Of a stretch of DNA of 64,000 nt, positions 39,374-48,319 are shown piece by piece. Made by a program: the position numbers and the translations under genes. The stretch lies in assembly GCF_016925495.1 (NCBI RefSeq), contig NZ_CP070491.1, positions 496,001 through 560,000 on the forward strand, written 5' to 3'. The notes under the pieces were generated by a model. That model did not search any database. It was given only the letters and a program-made list of their open reading frames with translations, and had not been told where the DNA came from. Within the stretch, counting starts at the first letter, position 1. Each line of letters starts with the position of its first letter. The DNA comes from Methylococcus sp. EFPC2 (GTDB lineage Bacteria; Pseudomonadota; Gammaproteobacteria; Methylococcales; Methylococcaceae).

Positions 39374-40077
39374 CAGTCGGGCCGGTCTTTGTCGTATCGA
39401 CGGGGCTGCAGTCGGTCGGCCAGGCCGGCCAGTACGCCGGCCGCGATGTCGCGCATCAAGTCGGCGGTGGCGTGCGCCAGTTGTACGCCGGTCCCGATGC
39501 CGCTGAAACCGGTGCCGGCGACGTGCTGGCCGAAGCTTGCCAGGGTTTCCTGTAGTTGCGCGCCCACGGCGGTGCCCTGGCGCTCGGAGTGTTCGAGGAT
39601 GCCGCGCAGGGTGTCCGCAACGAAGCCCTGAGTCGCCGTTGCGGTGGTTTTCAGGGTCTCCAGGAAAAGCGACTCCAGACTTTCGAGATCGGAGCGCACC
39701 TTGGCGAGGTCCTCGCTGCCGAATGTTTGTGCCCGTCCCACCGCTTCTTCAAGAGTGAGCTTGGCCGCCTCCGCGAACTGCGCCAAGGCGGTATCCAGCC
39801 CGTCGATCGCCTGCTCGAAGCGTGAGCGGGCGAGCTGAGCCTGCTCCGCCGTTTGCTGCAGTTCGCGCTGTGCGCCGTGGCGCGCGCCTTCGACCACGGA
39901 CGTGATGATGCGGCGCAATGATTCCAGGTCGAGGGGCTTTTCGCTCAAGGCGTCGTAGGTCGCCTGGCGCACGGTTTCTTCGACGTCTTCGCCGCCTTCG
40001 ACGGCGAGCCTGACATTGGATTCGAGCGTATCTTCCCGAAGAGCGGATACCTCGGTTGGTTTGGTTTCATTGGACAT
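39373..40077 (-). CDS. Helical coiled-coil protein coupled to the UbiB-like kinase
   Basis: A 234-residue soluble protein, almost wholly alpha-helical by composition, with heptad-like stretches in RELQQTAEQAQLARSRFEQA and VRSDLESLESLFLETLKTTA. It has no signal peptide; a Gly-rich segment GTGFSGIGTGVQ lies near residue 190, and the C-terminus is basic. The family resembles conserved hypothetical proteins placed beside ubiB-like genes. GGAGG lies 7-8 bases before the ATG, and the stop overlaps the next start. A role as partner or regulator of the kinase is inferred only from coupling. Resemblance to phasin-like amphipathic proteins is possible. Confidence 0.75.
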   Translation of the reverse strand: MSNETKPTEVSALREDTLESNVRLAVEGGEDVEETVRQATYDALSEKPLDLESLRRIITSVVEGARHGAQRELQQTAEQAQLARSRFEQAIDGLDTALAQFAEAAKLTLEEAVGRAQTFGSEDLAKVRSDLESLESLFLETLKTTATATQGFVADTLRGILEHSERQGTAVGAQLQETLASFGQHVAGTGFSGIGTGVQLAHATADLMRDIAAGVLAGLADRLQPRRYDKDRPD

Positions 40078-40187
40078 GATCGTCGACCTCCATGAAGTTC
40101 CGGAACCGTCAGCGTATCACGGCTGGATGAACATGACGCGCTATTGGCGAACGGGTACGGAGGCGGGGCCGTATGCCCGTCCGGTCC

Positions 40188-40733
40188 CTAGCGTTCGGCC
40201 GGCGCGGCGCTGTCTTCGTCCATTTTCTTTTCCAGCGAGCGGATGGCTTCGAGTTTTTCTCTCAGCAGTTTGGTTTCGTCCTTGCTGGCCTTGGGTTCCG
40301 CTTCTCCCTTGGTGGCGCGGCGCTCCGATGCGGCCGCCCGGCGCCCGCTGCTGCCGCTGCCCAATCGTTTGAGGATTTCCGCCTGGTAGGCGGCCATGCC
40401 GGCGACGGGCGCATCCAGGGTGTTTTGCCGGGCCAGGTCTTCGTAAGCGGACAGCAGCCGGGAGGTGTCGCCGCAGTTGTCCGACAACGCCCGTCCCATC
40501 ATCAGGCGCAACAGCCAACTGGCCTGGGGCGTTTCTTTCTGACGCTGGCTCAGCCAGCGGCATTCCTCGGCGCGCGCGGTGGCCGAGCGGGCGGCGAAAT
40601 CGCGCTGGAAGTCGATCAATTCGCCGACATTAGGTCCGCTGGTGCCGAATTGCTGAACGGGAAAGCCGTATTGATTGCCCGCGCAGCCGGCGAGCAGGGA
40701 CGTACACAACAAGAGGGGGATTGCGGATTTCAT
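40188..40733 (-). CDS. Lipoprotein downstream of the kinase-like gene (QseG-like by position)
   Basis: A 181-residue lipoprotein: MKSAIPLLLCTSLLAGC places the acylated cysteine at residue 17. The mature part is helical (LIDFQRDFAARSATARAEE, AYEDLARQNTLDA) and ends in a Lys/Glu-rich segment. It begins directly after the stop of the kinase-like gene with no gap. In enterobacteria qseG (yfhG), a lipoprotein, lies between glrK and glrR; the same order of kinase and lipoprotein is seen here, so a similar envelope role is likely. The response regulator expected next is absent. Confidence 0.7.
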   Translation of the reverse strand: MKSAIPLLLCTSLLAGCAGNQYGFPVQQFGTSGPNVGELIDFQRDFAARSATARAEECRWLSQRQKETPQASWLLRLMMGRALSDNCGDTSRLLSAYEDLARQNTLDAPVAGMAAYQAEILKRLGSGSSGRRAAASERRATKGEAEPKASKDETKLLREKLEAIRSLEKKMDEDSAAPAER

Positions 40734-42257
40734 TCAGTTCACATCGACTCGGGGTATCAATACGTGTACGCGGGCGCCGGTTTGATCCTGGCGCGGGTCG
40801 AGGATTTCCAGCCTGCCCAGGGCATGGGCGACGTATTCGGCGGCGATGGCCAGGCCCAGCCCCGGTCCCTCGGTGTTCAGCGCCAAGGCGGCATGGCCGC
40901 GATGGAAAGGTTTGAGCACGTCGGCCCGCTCGTCCGCGTCTATGCCGGGTCCGTCGTCCTCCACCTCGAATTCGATGGCGTCGCCGTGGACCCGCAGCAT
41001 GACGCGGATTTCGCCGCCTTCGGGGGAGAATTTAACGGCGTTGGAGATCAGCTGCTCGAAGATGCCGCGCAACTGGTCGACGATGCCGTGATAAGGCACG
41101 CGCTGGATCAGGGCCTTGGTGCGCAGGGACTTGGCTTGCAGATGTTCGCGCTGGTCGGCGAGCACGCCTTCCAGCAGGGTCTTCAGATCGGTGTCCTTGC
41201 GTTCGCTCAGTATGGGACTCTCGTTGACCCGGCTGTAGCGGACCAGTTCGTCGGATACGGCCTTGAGCTGGTCGACGCGCGATTGCAGCCGCGCGCATGC
41301 CGCTTGCGCCGGACCCGCGTCCGGCAGTTCGCGGACGAGCAGGGCCGAGTCGTCCCTCAGGCTCGCGAGCGGCACCTCGATTTCCCGCGCGACGTTGTGC
41401 ATGAACTGCTGCTTGGCCTCCTCCAGGTTCAGCAAGCGGCCGCGCAGCCAGTCCAGCCGTTCCCCCAGGTGGCGTAGGTCCTTGGGGCCCCTCACGTTCA
41501 CCGTCTCGGCGAAGCGGCCGGCGCCCAGGCGGCGGATGGCGGTGTCCAACTGGCGGATCGAGCGGTTCAGCACGGTCAGGATGAGCAGGAAAGAGGCCAG
41601 GGACACCCCCATCAGGCTGGCGGTCCGCACCCACATGCGTTGCTCCAGTTCAAAGGACTGCCGGTGCAAGGATTCCACCTGGCGGTCGACCCGCACGCTG
41701 ATTTCCTGCCACAGGCCGTTGGCCGCGTCGCGCAGGCCGCGGAATGCGTCTTCCACCGGCAGCTTGGGCGTGGCGTCGGACCCGGTGATCTGCTCGTGGA
41801 TCAGCCTTTCCTTTTCCAGCAATTCATTCACCAGCAGAGTGAGCCGGCTGTCCAGGGCGGGCTGTTGCAGCAGCTCGTTCAGGGTCTGGCGGAACGAGTT
41901 GCGGACGTTCTCGTAGGATTCCCGCTCGTAGGGTTGGCGCAGGGCGGGGTCGGACAGCAGCACGAAGAGCTTGGCCTTGCGCTCCAGGTCGTTGGCCTTC
42001 TGCAGCGCCACCCGCATCACCTTCATTTGCTCGGCGGTCTGGTACAGGGCCTTTTCTCCCAGTCTCGCCGTCTCCCGCATCCCCAAGCCGGCGTAGGTGA
42101 GGGCGATGAACACGGGGATCATGGTCGCCAGGAAGCCGGTAGCGAGCAGGTTTTTCAACGAGAACAAGCGTCCGAAGAGGCGGCCGGGCAAGGACGTGGG
42201 ACGGGTGCCCTTGTACTGGTCCGGTTCGGATACGATGATTTTCCGTAAAAAATTCAA
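40734..42257 (-). CDS. GlrK/QseE-like sensor kinase homologue lacking the phosphoacceptor histidine
   Basis: A 507-residue inner-membrane protein with a helix at about 37-57, a periplasmic helical domain, a second helix (ASLMGVSLASFLLILTVL), HAMP, a dimerisation region and a HATPase domain. The ATP-binding boxes are intact: EQLISNAVKFSPEGGEI (N box), DDGPGID (G1) and EGPGLGLAIA (G2). The H box, normally F-x-x-x-V-S-H-E-L-R-T-P-L, reads FMHNVAREIEVPL, with Arg291 where the histidine should be. It is therefore unlikely to autophosphorylate in the usual way. The start is a TTG with no clear ribosome-binding site. A lipoprotein gene follows immediately; no response regulator is near. Confidence 0.85.
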   Translation of the reverse strand: MNFLRKIIVSEPDQYKGTRPTSLPGRLFGRLFSLKNLLATGFLATMIPVFIALTYAGLGMRETARLGEKALYQTAEQMKVMRVALQKANDLERKAKLFVLLSDPALRQPYERESYENVRNSFRQTLNELLQQPALDSRLTLLVNELLEKERLIHEQITGSDATPKLPVEDAFRGLRDAANGLWQEISVRVDRQVESLHRQSFELEQRMWVRTASLMGVSLASFLLILTVLNRSIRQLDTAIRRLGAGRFAETVNVRGPKDLRHLGERLDWLRGRLLNLEEAKQQFMHNVAREIEVPLASLRDDSALLVRELPDAGPAQAACARLQSRVDQLKAVSDELVRYSRVNESPILSERKDTDLKTLLEGVLADQREHLQAKSLRTKALIQRVPYHGIVDQLRGIFEQLISNAVKFSPEGGEIRVMLRVHGDAIEFEVEDDGPGIDADERADVLKPFHRGHAALALNTEGPGLGLAIAAEYVAHALGRLEILDPRQDQTGARVHVLIPRVDVN

Positions 42258-42423
42258 GGGATGGGGTGCCGAGTGGGTGAAGGGCGGACGCGGAGGGATT
42301 TCGAAAGCATCATGTTACCAAAACACCCCGTCCGGGGTCAGGCAAGGCCGGGGCGATGGAAGTTCCCCGGGGTGGCGGAGCGCTTCGCGTCGGCCGGCTG
42401 ATTCGTCGCACGGGAGCGGCGTG

Positions 42424-43644
42424 TCAGGCCGGCCCCGGCGTTTGCGGATCCAGCAGTTCGACCCAATGACGCACCGGCACTCGGGCGGCCGATTGAAGAT
42501 GGCTGAGGCAGCCGATATTGGCGGTGGCGATGAGTTCCGGTTGGCCGGCCTGCAAGGCCGCCAGCTTGTTATCGAGCAGACGTCCGGCCAGTTCGGGCTG
42601 GAGCAAGGAATAGCTGCCTGCCGAACCGCAGCACAGATGCGGGTCGGCGACCGGCGTCAGCTCGAAGCCGAGTCGGGTCAACAGGTCTTCCACGGCGCCG
42701 GCCAGTTTCTGGCCATGCTGCAGGGTACAGGGAGATTGGTAGGCCAGCCGGCGCGGGCGGATAGTCAGGCGGCTCGTATCCTCCCGCGCCAGGACTTCGG
42801 CAAGATCGAACGTCAGGGCGGACACGCGGGAGGCCTTTTCTGCGTACGCCTGATCGTGCTTCAGTACCTCGGCGTATTCCTTAACCATCAAGCCGCAGCC
42901 GCTGGCCGTCATGACGATCGCCTCGGCGCCCTGCTCCAGGTAAGGCCACCAGGTGTCGATATTGCGGCGCATGAAACCGAGCCCTTCCTCGTGCGCGGAA
43001 AGGTGATGGCTTAGCGCGCCGCAGCAGCCCGCGCCTTCCGCCCGTATCGCCTGTATGTTCAAGCGGTCCAGCACGCGCGCCGTCGCGGCATTGATGGCGG
43101 GCGCCAAGGTCGGCTGCACGCAGCCTTCCAGCAGCAGCATCTTGCGGGCATGCCGGCCGGCCGGCCACGCATCGGGCCCGGGCAGGGCGGGGAGCTTGCC
43201 GCGCAGCGAGGCCGGCAACAGCGGACGCAGCCCCGATGCGAGCCGGGCGAGCCGCGCGAAACGGGATGGATACGGCAGGACGGCGCGCAAAGCCCGGCGG
43301 ACCAGCTTGTCCGGCCACGGACGAGGGGCTTGCTGGTCCACGACACGGCGGGCGATGTCCAGCAGATGACCGTAGCGCACGCCCGAAGGGCAGGTCGTTT
43401 CGCAGGACCGGCAGCTCAGGCAGCGGTCCAGATGCCCACGGGTCCTGGCGCTGGGTCGTTCCCCTTCCAGGACCTGCTTGATCAGGTAGATACGTCCGCG
43501 CGGGCCGTCCCGTTCGTCGCCCAGCAATTGATAGGTCGGGCAGGTCGCGGTGCAGAAACCGCAATGGACGCAGGAGCGCAGGATGGCTTCGGCTTCGTCG
43601 CCGTCCGGAGTCGCCTTGATGAATTCGGCCAGTCGGGTTTGCAT
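42424..43644 (-). CDS. glcF: Glycolate oxidase iron-sulphur subunit GlcF
   Basis: A 406-residue subunit that passes electrons from the flavin subunits of glycolate dehydrogenase to the quinone pool. Two ferredoxin clusters are visible near the N-terminus, CVHCGFCTATCP and CLSCRSCETTCP, and two CCG domains follow (GAGCCGALSHHL and LCCGSAGSYSLLQ). It starts 2 bases after the glcE stop and is certainly co-transcribed with it. Glycolate oxidation in a methanotroph would salvage 2-phosphoglycolate or feed glyoxylate metabolism. GlcD, the catalytic flavoprotein, is not encoded here. Confidence 0.95.
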   Translation of the reverse strand: MQTRLAEFIKATPDGDEAEAILRSCVHCGFCTATCPTYQLLGDERDGPRGRIYLIKQVLEGERPSARTRGHLDRCLSCRSCETTCPSGVRYGHLLDIARRVVDQQAPRPWPDKLVRRALRAVLPYPSRFARLARLASGLRPLLPASLRGKLPALPGPDAWPAGRHARKMLLLEGCVQPTLAPAINAATARVLDRLNIQAIRAEGAGCCGALSHHLSAHEEGLGFMRRNIDTWWPYLEQGAEAIVMTASGCGLMVKEYAEVLKHDQAYAEKASRVSALTFDLAEVLAREDTSRLTIRPRRLAYQSPCTLQHGQKLAGAVEDLLTRLGFELTPVADPHLCCGSAGSYSLLQPELAGRLLDNKLAALQAGQPELIATANIGCLSHLQSAARVPVRHWVELLDPQTPGPA

Positions 43645-43646
43645 GT

Positions 43647-44723
43647 TCAGCAGTCAGGATAAAGCCGGCCGGGATTGAGGATGCCTTGCGGGTCGAAGGC
43701 GCGCTTCAATTGCACGTGGAGTGCATGCAGCTTGTCCGGCAGGGCTTGGAATCGCCCGTTTGCCGATGCGCACGTGCGGAACAGCGTGGCGTGTCCACCG
43801 AGCTTGCGGGCCTCCGCGAAAACCGCTTCCGCGGGTGCATCGGTTTTCAGCCAGCGCAGCGCGCCGCCCCAGTCGATGAACCGAGTGCCCGGCAAGTCCG
43901 CGGCGGGGCTGGCCGGGGGAACCGACAGGCGCCAGAGGTCGCCGTCCCCGGCGAAGAAAGGCAGGCGCTGTTCGCGCAGATCGCCCCAGTAACCTTCGCC
44001 ATGCGCCAGTTCCTCGCCGCCCAGTACGCGCCGGGTTTCCCTCAGCGCCGCCTCGGCTCCGGCCAGGCGGGCGAACAAACGGGTGCCGTCGTGGCAGACC
44101 GCGGACAAGGGCAGGCAGGACCCGGCCCAGCGCTGGGCCGTCGCGATCGCCTCGTCTTCCGGCAGTTCGAAAGTCAGGGTGATTTCCGCCTCGGGGAGGG
44201 GCAGAACCTTGAGTGAAATGTCCAGCAACACACCCAGGCCACCCAAGGCGCCGACCATGAGCCGCGAGATGTCGAAGCCGGCCACGTTTTTCATCACCTC
44301 GCCGCCGAAGCGGAGCATTTCGCCCCGTCCGTCGACGATGCGCACGCCGAGCACGCAATCGCGCGCCGATCCGGACCAGGGCCGGCGCGGTCCGGACAGG
44401 CCGCAGGCCAGGGTGCCGCCCAAGGTGGCGTCGGGGCCGAAATGGGGCGGCTCGAAAGCCAGCATCTGGCCGCGTTCGGCGAGCGCCGCTTCGATCTCCG
44501 CCAGTCGAGTGCCCGCGCGGGCCGTCAGCACCAACTCGGTCGGCTCGTAGTGCACGATGCCCCGGTGCCCGCGCACATCCAAGGTTTGGCCTTCGGCGGC
44601 CCGGCCGTAAAACGCCTTGCTGCCGCTGCCGCGGATGCACAGTGGCACGCGCGTGCGCGCCGCGGCGGCCACCGCGGCACATAACGCGGCGCTCGAGTCT
44701 TGACCGGCCGGGCTAGCGCTCAT
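43647..44723 (-). CDS. glcE: Glycolate oxidase FAD-binding subunit GlcE
   Basis: A 358-residue FAD-binding (PCMH-fold) subunit of glycolate dehydrogenase. Conserved segments are IRGSGSKAFYGR, LDVRGHRGIVHYEPTELVLT, GGTLACGLSGPRRPWSGSARD, RFGGEVMKNVAGFDISRLMVG and the C-terminal FDPQGILNPGRLYPDC. ATG 44723 matches the E. coli start; in-frame codons further upstream include another ATG at 44759, but those residues are unlike the family. In E. coli the order is glcD-glcE-glcF; here an SNF2 helicase starts divergently 139 bases upstream, where glcD would be. Confidence 0.93.
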   Translation of the reverse strand: MSASPAGQDSSAALCAAVAAAARTRVPLCIRGSGSKAFYGRAAEGQTLDVRGHRGIVHYEPTELVLTARAGTRLAEIEAALAERGQMLAFEPPHFGPDATLGGTLACGLSGPRRPWSGSARDCVLGVRIVDGRGEMLRFGGEVMKNVAGFDISRLMVGALGGLGVLLDISLKVLPLPEAEITLTFELPEDEAIATAQRWAGSCLPLSAVCHDGTRLFARLAGAEAALRETRRVLGGEELAHGEGYWGDLREQRLPFFAGDGDLWRLSVPPASPAADLPGTRFIDWGGALRWLKTDAPAEAVFAEARKLGGHATLFRTCASANGRFQALPDKLHALHVQLKRAFDPQGILNPGRLYPDC

Positions 44724-44862
44724 GTTCAGCAGGATAGGGAAAGGGGTGCAGTCTATCATGCCGCTGCTTGTCGGCCGTGACGCGGAGCCGATGAAAAAAT
44801 CGCGGCGATCGCGCAATTGCTGAGGGTACAATGGCGGGTCTGGTTCACATTTTTCGTAGTAC

Positions 44863-47800
44863 ATGAAGACTTCCGATCAGCCCGCCGTGTCCGGGGGCAA
44901 GGCCGCACCGTTCACGCTGGACGACCTGACCCATTGGCTCGGTGCCAACGAGATTGCCAAGGGCAGGGCTTACCTGAACAGCATACGTCAGTTCGAGCGG
45001 GGACCGGGCTGGTTTGCCGCGCGCATACAGGGCACAGGCCGCAATCCGTACGAGGTCGTGGGCGCCTGGTCGAAAGCCCGCTTCGAGGCGGAATGCAGTT
45101 GTCCGGTGGGACGGCGCTGCAAGCATATCGCGGCGGGTTTTCTGCATTGCCTGGAAGGTCTGCAGGCGAAGCCGGCACCGGTCGGCCCGCGCGCCTCCGT
45201 GCTGGAATGGCTGGAAGAAATCAGCAGTCGGCCGGGTGCGGCCGAACCCGCGGAGGACGGCCCGCGAAAAAAGCCGGCCAAGCCTCAGGCGCCGCAGCAT
45301 CTGCTCTATTTCGTGCGGCGTCAGGGCGGCGAGCTGAAGCTGTCGGCCTGGAAGGCCCGGCTGGGCGCGGAGGGCCTTTGGCAGGCGAGTGAAACCTGGG
45401 CCAACATCGAGCGCGCGCTCAAATCCCCTCCCAAGTTCGTCGGCGAGGAAGACATGCCGGTCCTGCTCGCGCTGTACCAGCTCGCGCCGGCCAAAGACTG
45501 GGCGTGGTCCGAGTTCACCCTCACGGGCGAGGGGGCGGCGAAAGTGCTGGAAGCGGCGCTGGCGACAGGCCGCTTGCTGGTGTCGGACCGGGAGGCCGAA
45601 GCGAGCAACCGCGGCGGCGTGGTGCCGCATGGCGCAGGCTTTTGCCGGGGCGAGCCCAGACGGGCTCGTCTGAGCTGGCGCATGCAGGCGAGCGGCCATT
45701 GGGCGCCCGAGGTGTGCATAGAGCCGGGCGGAAAACTGCTGCTGACCTCTCCGCTTTGGTATGTCGATTTCGAGCAGTCGCAGATCGGCACCGCCAACCT
45801 GGAGGACGGAGACGGCGCCTGGCTGGATGCCTTGATGCACGCGCCCGCGCTCACGGCCCAGGAGGCCCCGCTGGTCGCCCAGGTGCTCAGGGAGAAGGGA
45901 CTGGGGGCCTACGCTCCGCCGGCCGAGGCCACCGCCCGCCTGCGCGTGGTCGATCTCGAACCGGTGCCGGTGCTCAGGCTCGCGTCGCTCAAGAAGCGCC
46001 GTTACGTCGCTTATCCGCCGTATTTCGAAGATTATCTGGACTATGCCCGGCTGCTGTTCGCCTACGGCGAGCATGTCCTGGAGCCGGGCAAGCGCGACCA
46101 GTTCATGACCGATGCCAACGGCGATCCGGTGCAGCTCAAACGCCACGCCAAGTTCGAGGCCAAGGTGAGCGGGACGCTGAAATCGCTGGGATTCAAGCCG
46201 CAAACGGAGATCGACATCTACCTCGCCAACCAGTCCGTCGCGACGCAAAGTTTCGGCTTGGCGCGGCCGGAAAACTGGGTCCACTTCATGACCGAGGAAG
46301 CCGCGCGCCTGCGCGAACAGGGGTGGCGCATCGAGCCGGACGACAGTTTCCGTCACGCCGTGATGGAGATCGATGCCTGGCACGGCGAACTGGAAGAGGG
46401 CGAAGACGGCTGGTTCAGCCTGGCCATGGGCATCGAGGTGGGCGGGCAGCGCCTGGCTTTGCAGCCGCTGCTGAGCGAATTGTTTTCCCGCGACGCGCGC
46501 TGGCTGGCGCCGGATGGCCTGAAGACCATACTCGACAAGGAACCCATCGTGCTTTTGGCGCCGGGTATCGGCCGTATCGGTGTGCAGGCCGGCCGGCTGA
46601 AACCCATCGTGCGTACCCTGATCGATTTGTTCGACCGGGGCGAGGAGGGCGAGCACCTTAAGGTGTCGCGCTGGGATGCCGCGCGCCTGGAAGAACTGGC
46701 CCTCCTGGCCGACAAGCAGCGCTGGCAGTTCAAGGGGCAGGATGCGGTGGTCCAGCTCGCCGAGCGGCTGAACGGGAAAGAAATGCCCGAGGCCCGAGTG
46801 CCGGCGGGCCTGCATGCGCAGTTGCGGCCCTACCAGCTCGACGGCCTGCGCTGGCTGCAATATCTGCGTTCGCAGGATTTGTCCGGCGTGTTGGCCGACG
46901 ACATGGGACTGGGCAAGACGGCGCAGACCATCGCGCATCTGCTGAGCGAGCAGGAAGCCGGGCGGCTAGATCGGCCGGCCCTGGTTGTGATGCCCACCTC
47001 CCTGCTGTTCAACTGGGCCCAGGAGCTGACGCGCTTCGCGCCCAGCCTGAAAACGCTGACCCTGCACGGTCTGGCGCGCAAGGACGCGTTCGCTGCCATA
47101 CCCGAGCACGACGTCGTGCTGACCACTTATCCCTTGCTTTGGCGCGACGCCGAGGTCCTGAAGGAACACCAATTCCACCTGCTGATCCTGGACGAGGCGC
47201 AGACGGTCAAGAATGCCGCTTCCAAGGCCGCCGGTGTGGTCCGCCGTCTGCAGGCCCGCCATCGGCTGGCGCTCACGGGCACACCGCTGGAGAACCATTT
47301 GGGCGAGTTGTGGGCGCTGTTCGATTACCTCCTGCCGGGTTTCCTCGGCGACGGGAAGGATTTCGCCAAGCGTTGGCGCACACCGATCGAAAAACACGGC
47401 GACCGGGTGCGCGCCGAGTTGCTCGCCCGCCGGGTCCGCCCCTTCATTCTGCGGCGGCGCAAGGAAGACGTGGCCAAGGAACTGCCCCCCAAGACCGTCA
47501 TCGTGCGCACCGTCGAATTGGAAGCGGCCCAGCGGGATCTTTACGAGACGGTGCGCGTGGCCATGGATGACAAGGTGCGCCAGGAAATCGCCGACAAGGG
47601 CTACCGGCGCAGCCACATCGTCATCCTCGACGCCCTGCTCAAGCTGCGTCAGGTCTGTTGCGATCCCGGCCTGGTCAAGCTGCCGGCGGCACGCAGGGTG
47701 AAGCAGTCGGCCAAGCTCGAACTCTTGATGGAAATGCTGCCGGAGCTGATAGACGAGGGCCGGCGCATCCTGTTGTTTTCGCAGTTCACCGCCATGCTGG

Positions 47801-48228
47801 AGCTCATCGAGGCGCAGCTCGACAAACTCGAGATTCCCTACGTCAAACTGACCGGCGACACCAAGGACCGCGCCGAACCGGTCCAGCAGTTCCAGGCCGG
47901 CAAGGTTCCGCTGTTCCTCATCAGCCTCAAGGCCGGCGGTGTGGGGCTCAACCTCACCGCAGCCGACACCGTCATCCATTACGATCCCTGGTGGAACCCG
48001 GCCGTGGAGAACCAGGCCACCGACCGCGCCCACCGCATCGGCCAGGACAAGAACGTCTTCGTCTACAAGCTGGTGGTGGCGGGTTCCATCGAGGAGAAAA
48101 TCATGGCCTTGCAGGACAAAAAGGCCGCCCTCGCCGCCGGCATCCTCAACCAGGACGCCGGAGAACTCTCCAAATTCAACGAAAACGACATCGCCGCCCT
48201 ATTGGCACCCTTGCCGAAAATTGACTAG
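44863..48228 (+). CDS. SNF2-family DNA-dependent ATPase with SWIM zinc finger
   Basis: An 1121-residue helicase-like protein. A SWIM zinc finger CSCPVGRRCKHIAAGFLH lies near residue 77, followed by a long middle region typical of bacterial SNF2 proteins and by the motor core: Walker A DDMGLGKTAQTIAHL (about 677-691), DEAQTVKN (about 776), ALTGTPLENHLGELWALFD, RILLFSQFTAMLELI, SLKAGGVGLNLTAAD and DRAHRIGQDK. It should move on double-stranded DNA or remodel nucleoprotein; the bacterial role of this class is poorly defined, some members being linked to transcription recycling and others to defence. No defence partners are adjacent, so I treat it as a housekeeping paralogue. The start has no clear Shine-Dalgarno. 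Confidence 0.92.
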   Translation: MKTSDQPAVSGGKAAPFTLDDLTHWLGANEIAKGRAYLNSIRQFERGPGWFAARIQGTGRNPYEVVGAWSKARFEAECSCPVGRRCKHIAAGFLHCLEGLQAKPAPVGPRASVLEWLEEISSRPGAAEPAEDGPRKKPAKPQAPQHLLYFVRRQGGELKLSAWKARLGAEGLWQASETWANIERALKSPPKFVGEEDMPVLLALYQLAPAKDWAWSEFTLTGEGAAKVLEAALATGRLLVSDREAEASNRGGVVPHGAGFCRGEPRRARLSWRMQASGHWAPEVCIEPGGKLLLTSPLWYVDFEQSQIGTANLEDGDGAWLDALMHAPALTAQEAPLVAQVLREKGLGAYAPPAEATARLRVVDLEPVPVLRLASLKKRRYVAYPPYFEDYLDYARLLFAYGEHVLEPGKRDQFMTDANGDPVQLKRHAKFEAKVSGTLKSLGFKPQTEIDIYLANQSVATQSFGLARPENWVHFMTEEAARLREQGWRIEPDDSFRHAVMEIDAWHGELEEGEDGWFSLAMGIEVGGQRLALQPLLSELFSRDARWLAPDGLKTILDKEPIVLLAPGIGRIGVQAGRLKPIVRTLIDLFDRGEEGEHLKVSRWDAARLEELALLADKQRWQFKGQDAVVQLAERLNGKEMPEARVPAGLHAQLRPYQLDGLRWLQYLRSQDLSGVLADDMGLGKTAQTIAHLLSEQEAGRLDRPALVVMPTSLLFNWAQELTRFAPSLKTLTLHGLARKDAFAAIPEHDVVLTTYPLLWRDAEVLKEHQFHLLILDEAQTVKNAASKAAGVVRRLQARHRLALTGTPLENHLGELWALFDYLLPGFLGDGKDFAKRWRTPIEKHGDRVRAELLARRVRPFILRRRKEDVAKELPPKTVIVRTVELEAAQRDLYETVRVAMDDKVRQEIADKGYRRSHIVILDALLKLRQVCCDPGLVKLPAARRVKQSAKLELLMEMLPELIDEGRRILLFSQFTAMLELIEAQLDKLEIPYVKLTGDTKDRAEPVQQFQAGKVPLFLISLKAGGVGLNLTAADTVIHYDPWWNPAVENQATDRAHRIGQDKNVFVYKLVVAGSIEEKIMALQDKKAALAAGILNQDAGELSKFNENDIAALLAPLPKID

Positions 48229-48319
48229 GCCGGCTCCGGTCGCCGTCGGGCTTCTGACTCGAGAGCCGCTTGCGGCTGGGGCTCGCGGCTATCGGCGGCT
48301 TAGCCGCGTCGAGCCGTTT

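Noticed and set aside
37406-39631. A 741-codon plus-strand frame opposite the UbiB-like gene
   Set aside because: It starts inside the PEP-CTERM gene in another frame and overlaps a complete UbiB-family kinase on the minus strand.
44845-46938. A 697-codon minus-strand frame opposite the SNF2 gene
   Set aside because: It is antisense to a continuous SNF2 protein and has no ribosome-binding site or recognisable domain.
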